Below, piece by piece: positions 5,364 through 8,030 of a stretch of 8,030 bases of DNA; position 1 is the first letter of the stretch, and every line of letters begins with the position of its first letter. Under the pieces are notes generated by a model. That model was given only the letters and a program-made list of their open reading frames with translations, was not told the DNA's origin and did not search any database. Position numbers and translations under genes: made by a program. Location of the stretch: positions 1 to 8,030 of the forward strand of contig JAFAJR010000301.1 in the NCBI GenBank assembly GCA_019236085.1, given 5' to 3'. This stretch comes from Candidatus Dormiibacterota bacterium (GTDB lineage: Bacteria > Chloroflexota > Dormibacteria > Aeolococcales > Aeolococcaceae).

Positions 5364-5933
5364 ATGACGCTGCTCGAGCGCCTGCGGCTCGCGGTGCACA
5401 GCCCGTCTGATACGCGGCAGCCTCCACCCGAGGGCAGGCGTCGCGCCTCGGTGCTGCTGCTCTTCGACCCCACAGACGCGGCCCTGCCGCTGCTGTTCAT
5501 GCTGCGCTCATCTGACCTGCGCTTCCACGCCGGCCAGATCGCGTTCCCCGGCGGCACCGAGGAGGAAAGCGACAGCGGGATCGTGGCAACTGCTCTGCGC
5601 GAGGCCAGCGAAGAGGTCGGCCTCGACCCGGGCAACGTCGAGGTGCTGGGCGTGCTGTCGCCGATGGTGACCGCCGTCTCAGACCGGTGGCTGACGCCGG
5701 TGGTGGGCCTGCAACGCGAACCCTGGACAGTCATGGCGGACGGCCACGAAGTGGCTGAGTGGTTTCACATCCCGCTCGCCGAGCTGCTGATCGCACCGCA
5801 CACAGTCCGCATCATGGAACGCGACGAACTCCGCCGCGAGGTGCACTTCTACGACGCTCACAACCGGGTGATCTGGGGCGTGAGCGCGGCGATCCTGCAC
5901 GAGCTCATGGAGCTGATGGGACGGTCGGACTGA
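5364..5933 (+). CDS. Nudix hydrolase, CoA pyrophosphatase (NudL / NUDT7-like) family
   Basis: The 189-residue protein belongs to the Nudix subgroup that hydrolyses coenzyme A and its derivatives to 4'-phosphopantetheine and 3',5'-ADP. The subgroup motif upstream of the Nudix box is visible as LLFMLRSSDLRFHAG (43-57) leading into AFPGG (60-64), the family's LLT-x-RS ... R-x-x-x-G ... FPGG pattern. The Nudix helix ALREASEEVGL (77-87) carries the metal-binding glutamates E80, E83 and E84. After it comes the usual strand VEVLGVLSP and a WGVSAAILHELM helix near the C-terminus. The ATG at 5364 is chosen as the first start beyond sequence that is antisense to the zinc-ribbon gene; it has no clear ribosome-binding site. 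The gene ends six bases before the stop of the convergent metallo-hydrolase. Family membership is firm; CoA as the substrate is inferred from the subgroup motif. Confidence 0.93.
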   Translation: MTLLERLRLAVHSPSDTRQPPPEGRRRASVLLLFDPTDAALPLLFMLRSSDLRFHAGQIAFPGGTEEESDSGIVATALREASEEVGLDPGNVEVLGVLSPMVTAVSDRWLTPVVGLQREPWTVMADGHEVAEWFHIPLAELLIAPHTVRIMERDELRREVHFYDAHNRVIWGVSAAILHELMELMGRSD

Positions 5934-5939
5934 GCGCAG

Positions 5940-6593
5940 CTACCGGAAACGCGGATGCGTCACGAAAGGGTTCGCTGTCATCTCTTCACCGATCGTCGTC
6001 GGCTCGCCGTGGCCGGGGAAGACGATCGTCTCCGCCGGCAGCGAGTACAGGCTGTGCTCGATGGAGGCGACCAGCGCCGGCCACGACCCGCCCGGCAGGT
6101 CGCTGCGACCGACTGCGCGACGGAACAGTGTGTCACCTGACAGGAGGTCCTCGCCGACGTGGAAACAGACTGAGCCGCGCGTGTGTCCCGGCGTGTGCAG
6201 CACCTCGATGTCCACCCCCTGCCACTGCAGCACCTGGCCTGCGTGCAGTGCCTCGTCGACAACGACGTCGGGTGTGTCGGCCGGGACACCGGGCAGCATG
6301 TGCAGCGCGACAAGCTGCTCCTGATCGTCGGGATGCATCGCGACGGGGCAGCGATGTGCCGCCTTCACCGCTGGAACACCGCTGACGTGGTCGGGGTGTC
6401 CGTGTGTCAGCAGAATGCGCTCGCAGCGAAGCCCTCGCTCCTCCAGCAGCTGCAGAGTGCGCGATGACTGCAGTCCTGGATCGATCACCAGCACAGATGC
6501 GGTGTCGCGGCGGCGGAGGACGTAGCAGTTCTGGTCGTACGTCGGGTCGACTACGACCGCCAGCTCGACGAGGTCGCGCAGCGCCTCGGCCAC
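5940..6593 (-). CDS. Metallo-beta-lactamase-fold hydrolase, glyoxalase II-like
   Basis: The 217-residue protein carries the full zinc-binding set of the metallo-beta-lactamase fold: THGHPDH (63-69, with H64, H66, D68 and H69), H137 in HTPGHT, D154 in SGDTLF, and H195 in PGHGEPT. Together with the N-terminal NCYVL (22-26) and the TLFRRAVGRSDLPGG segment, this is the glyoxalase II/YcbL-like group, which hydrolyses thioesters such as S-lactoylglutathione or analogous bacillithiol and mycothiol conjugates. Which thiol is used cannot be told from this window. The GTG start at 6593 is chosen because it comes one base after the lon stop (TGACGTG). The open frame continues upstream inside lon, and a later GTG at 6569 is also possible. 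There is no Shine-Dalgarno sequence, so it is probably coupled to lon translation on the same mRNA. It belongs to the single-domain form without a rhodanese or other extension. Confidence 0.93.
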   Translation of the reverse strand: MAEALRDLVELAVVVDPTYDQNCYVLRRRDTASVLVIDPGLQSSRTLQLLEERGLRCERILLTHGHPDHVSGVPAVKAAHRCPVAMHPDDQEQLVALHMLPGVPADTPDVVVDEALHAGQVLQWQGVDIEVLHTPGHTRGSVCFHVGEDLLSGDTLFRRAVGRSDLPGGSWPALVASIEHSLYSLPAETIVFPGHGEPTTIGEEMTANPFVTHPRFR

Positions 6594-6594
6594 G

Positions 6595-8030
6595 TCAGGC
6601 GTTGATGGGGTTCGAGGGAGGCGAGATGGGCAGCAGGAACCCAGCGCCGCGGCGTTCGCGGCGCTGCCGCACCTCTGCTTCGAGCAGAGCGTGATCAAGC
6701 ACCTGGGCAACGGTCTCCACCGCGATCACCGTCATGGCATCGAGGATCTCACGGTCCACCTCGTGCAGGTCGCGCTGGTTCTTCGCCGGCAGGATGAACG
6801 TCCTGATGCCTGCACGATGCGCCGCGAGCAGCTTGTCCTTCACGCCGCCGATCGGCAACACGTGACCGCGCAGGGTCACCTCACCGGTCATGGCCACATC
6901 GCGGCGCACCGGCCGGCCGGCCGCGACCGACACCATCGCCGTGGTCATCGTCACGCCGGCAGAGGGGCCGTCCTTTGGTATCGCCCCTGCCGGCACATGA
7001 ATGTGGATCGCATGCATGTCGAAGAAGTCCTTCGCCGCGCCGTACTCCGTGGCGTGCACCCGGGCCCACGACAGCGCGGCTCGTGCGGACTCCTCCATGA
7101 CATTGCCGATCTGTCCCGTGAGAACGAGCTCGGGTTTGCCGTCGATGGTCAGCGCTTCCACTGTCACGATGTCGCCGCCCACCTCGCTCACAACGACGCC
7201 GGTGACAGCGCCCACCTCGTCGTGCTCGTGTGCCTCGCCGTAGTCGAAGCGCTGCGGGCCGAGGTAATCGGTCAGCTGGTCCGCGCCCACCTCGATCGGC
7301 GCCGGCTGTCCGGCTGCGAGCTTGCGCGGCACCTTGCGTGCCACCTCGGCGATGGTTCGGTCGAGCTGCCGAACCCCTGCCTCCCGGGTGTATCCGCGCA
7401 GGATGGCGATCACGGCATCCGGTGTCAGCACCAGCTCGCCGGTGTCGACGCCGTGCTGACGCAGCTGCCGGGGGACGAGGTGGCGTTCGGCGATGCCCAG
7501 CTTCTCCTGCTCGGTGTACCCGCTGATACGGATCAGCTCCATGCGGTCGCGCAGTGGGGCGCTGATGGTCTCTGCGATGTTGGCGGTGGTGATGAACAGC
7601 ACGCGGGACAGGTCGTACGGCACCTCGAGGTAGTGGTCGCTGAACTCGTGGTTCTGCTCCGGGTCCAGCACCTCGAGCAGCGCTGCCGACGGATCGCCCC
7701 TGAAGTCAAGGCCAACCTTGTCAATTTCATCCAGCATGATCACGGGGTTCACCGCACCGGCGGTGCGCATCGCCTGGATGATGCGGCCGGGGAGCGCGCC
7801 GATGTAGGTGCGCCGGTGGCCTCGGATCTCCGCCTCGTCGCGAATGCCGCCGAGCGACATGCGCACGAACTTGCGGTCCAGCGCCCTCGCGATGCTGCGG
7901 CCCAGCGACGTCTTGCCGACGCCGGGAGGCCCGACGAAACAGAGGATCGGCGTCTGCAGATGCGACGGTCCGGCGTCGGCCCTCTGCTTCATCCGCTCCC
8001 GCACGGCCAGCCATTCGAGGATGCGGTCCT
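6595..8030 (-). CDS. lon: ATP-dependent Lon protease, C-terminal part (N-terminus outside the window)
   Basis: About 477 residues are visible; the reading frame continues without a stop through the right edge, so the N-terminal substrate-binding domain is outside. Lon unfolds and degrades damaged and regulatory proteins as a cytoplasmic hexamer. The visible part starts at DRILEWLAV, just before the AAA+ module. Walker A is GPPGVGKTS (codons near 7932-7906) and Walker B is VIMLDEIDK near 7740. The sensor and lid region includes the YTREAGVRQLDR motif. The protease domain has the Ser-Lys dyad: the serine of GPSAG (codon 6961-6963) and the lysine of GGVKDKLLAAHRAG (codon 6832-6834), spaced 43 residues apart as in E. 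coli Lon. One difference is the conserved GLAWT motif at the domain entrance, here GVVVS (7192-7174 region). The protein ends with a short proline-rich tail. Nothing suggests it is broken. Confidence 0.98.
   Translation of the reverse strand, partial: DRILEWLAVRERMKQRADAGPSHLQTPILCFVGPPGVGKTSLGRSIARALDRKFVRMSLGGIRDEAEIRGHRRTYIGALPGRIIQAMRTAGAVNPVIMLDEIDKVGLDFRGDPSAALLEVLDPEQNHEFSDHYLEVPYDLSRVLFITTANIAETISAPLRDRMELIRISGYTEQEKLGIAERHLVPRQLRQHGVDTGELVLTPDAVIAILRGYTREAGVRQLDRTIAEVARKVPRKLAAGQPAPIEVGADQLTDYLGPQRFDYGEAHEHDEVGAVTGVVVSEVGGDIVTVEALTIDGKPELVLTGQIGNVMEESARAALSWARVHATEYGAAKDFFDMHAIHIHVPAGAIPKDGPSAGVTMTTAMVSVAAGRPVRRDVAMTGEVTLRGHVLPIGGVKDKLLAAHRAGIRTFILPAKNQRDLHEVDREILDAMTVIAVETVAQVLDHALLEAEVRQRRERRGAGFLLPISPPSNPINA

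Noticed and set aside
1..8030. Defence island, mobile element or new multi-gene system
   Set aside because: All genes but the small zinc-ribbon protein fall into known housekeeping or widespread families; there are no transposase, integrase, direct-repeat or toxin-like features.

Overview
The window is ordinary-looking, gene-dense chromosomal DNA from a high-GC (clearly above 60%) bacterium. GTG starts are common, Shine-Dalgarno sequences are scarce, and gene junctions are extremely tight. The phylum cannot be fixed by eye. The gene set fits a high-GC soil or thermophile lineage such as Chloroflexota, Actinomycetota or Gemmatimonadota, and the zinc-ribbon/RNase HI pairing is also known from mycobacteria. 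I see no insertion sequence, phage gene, tRNA, CRISPR array or recognisable defence system.

Left edge (1-225, + strand): the 3' half of a type-A RNase P RNA (rnpB), cut off by the window start and followed by a T-run. This RNA gene is easy to miss because spurious ORFs cross it.

Region 293-4236 (- strand): a compact five-gene operon in the order trpD, TrmK-like methyltransferase, coiled-coil zinc-ribbon protein, rnhA, DUF1028 protein. All four internal junctions use the same 4-nt overlap, in which the GTG start of the downstream gene shares bases with the TGA stop of the upstream gene (GTGA). This predicts strong translational coupling. The operon mixes tryptophan synthesis with RNA and nucleic-acid metabolism. 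Its last gene appears to be a fusion of a DUF1028 hydrolase-like domain, a TPR-like segment and a DUF1801 domain.

Region 4264-5933: the trpD operon is divided from a divergent Est30-like alpha/beta-hydrolase by a tiny gap holding one TATA core that could serve as a -10 element on both strands. The hydrolase may be translated from a leaderless mRNA. Its stop codon overlaps the stop of a convergent small zinc-ribbon protein. That gene in turn diverges, across only 14-26 bp, from a Nudix CoA-pyrophosphatase-family gene.

Right edge (5940-8030, - strand): the C-terminal two thirds of an ATP-dependent Lon protease enters from the right edge. It is followed after one base by a glyoxalase II-like metallo-beta-lactamase hydrolase, probably in the same transcript. 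Most genes are housekeeping. The points worth a second look are the DUF1028-DUF1801 fusion, the truncated TrmK-like protein with an altered motif I, the uniform GTGA coupling, and the shared -10 between trpD and the esterase.
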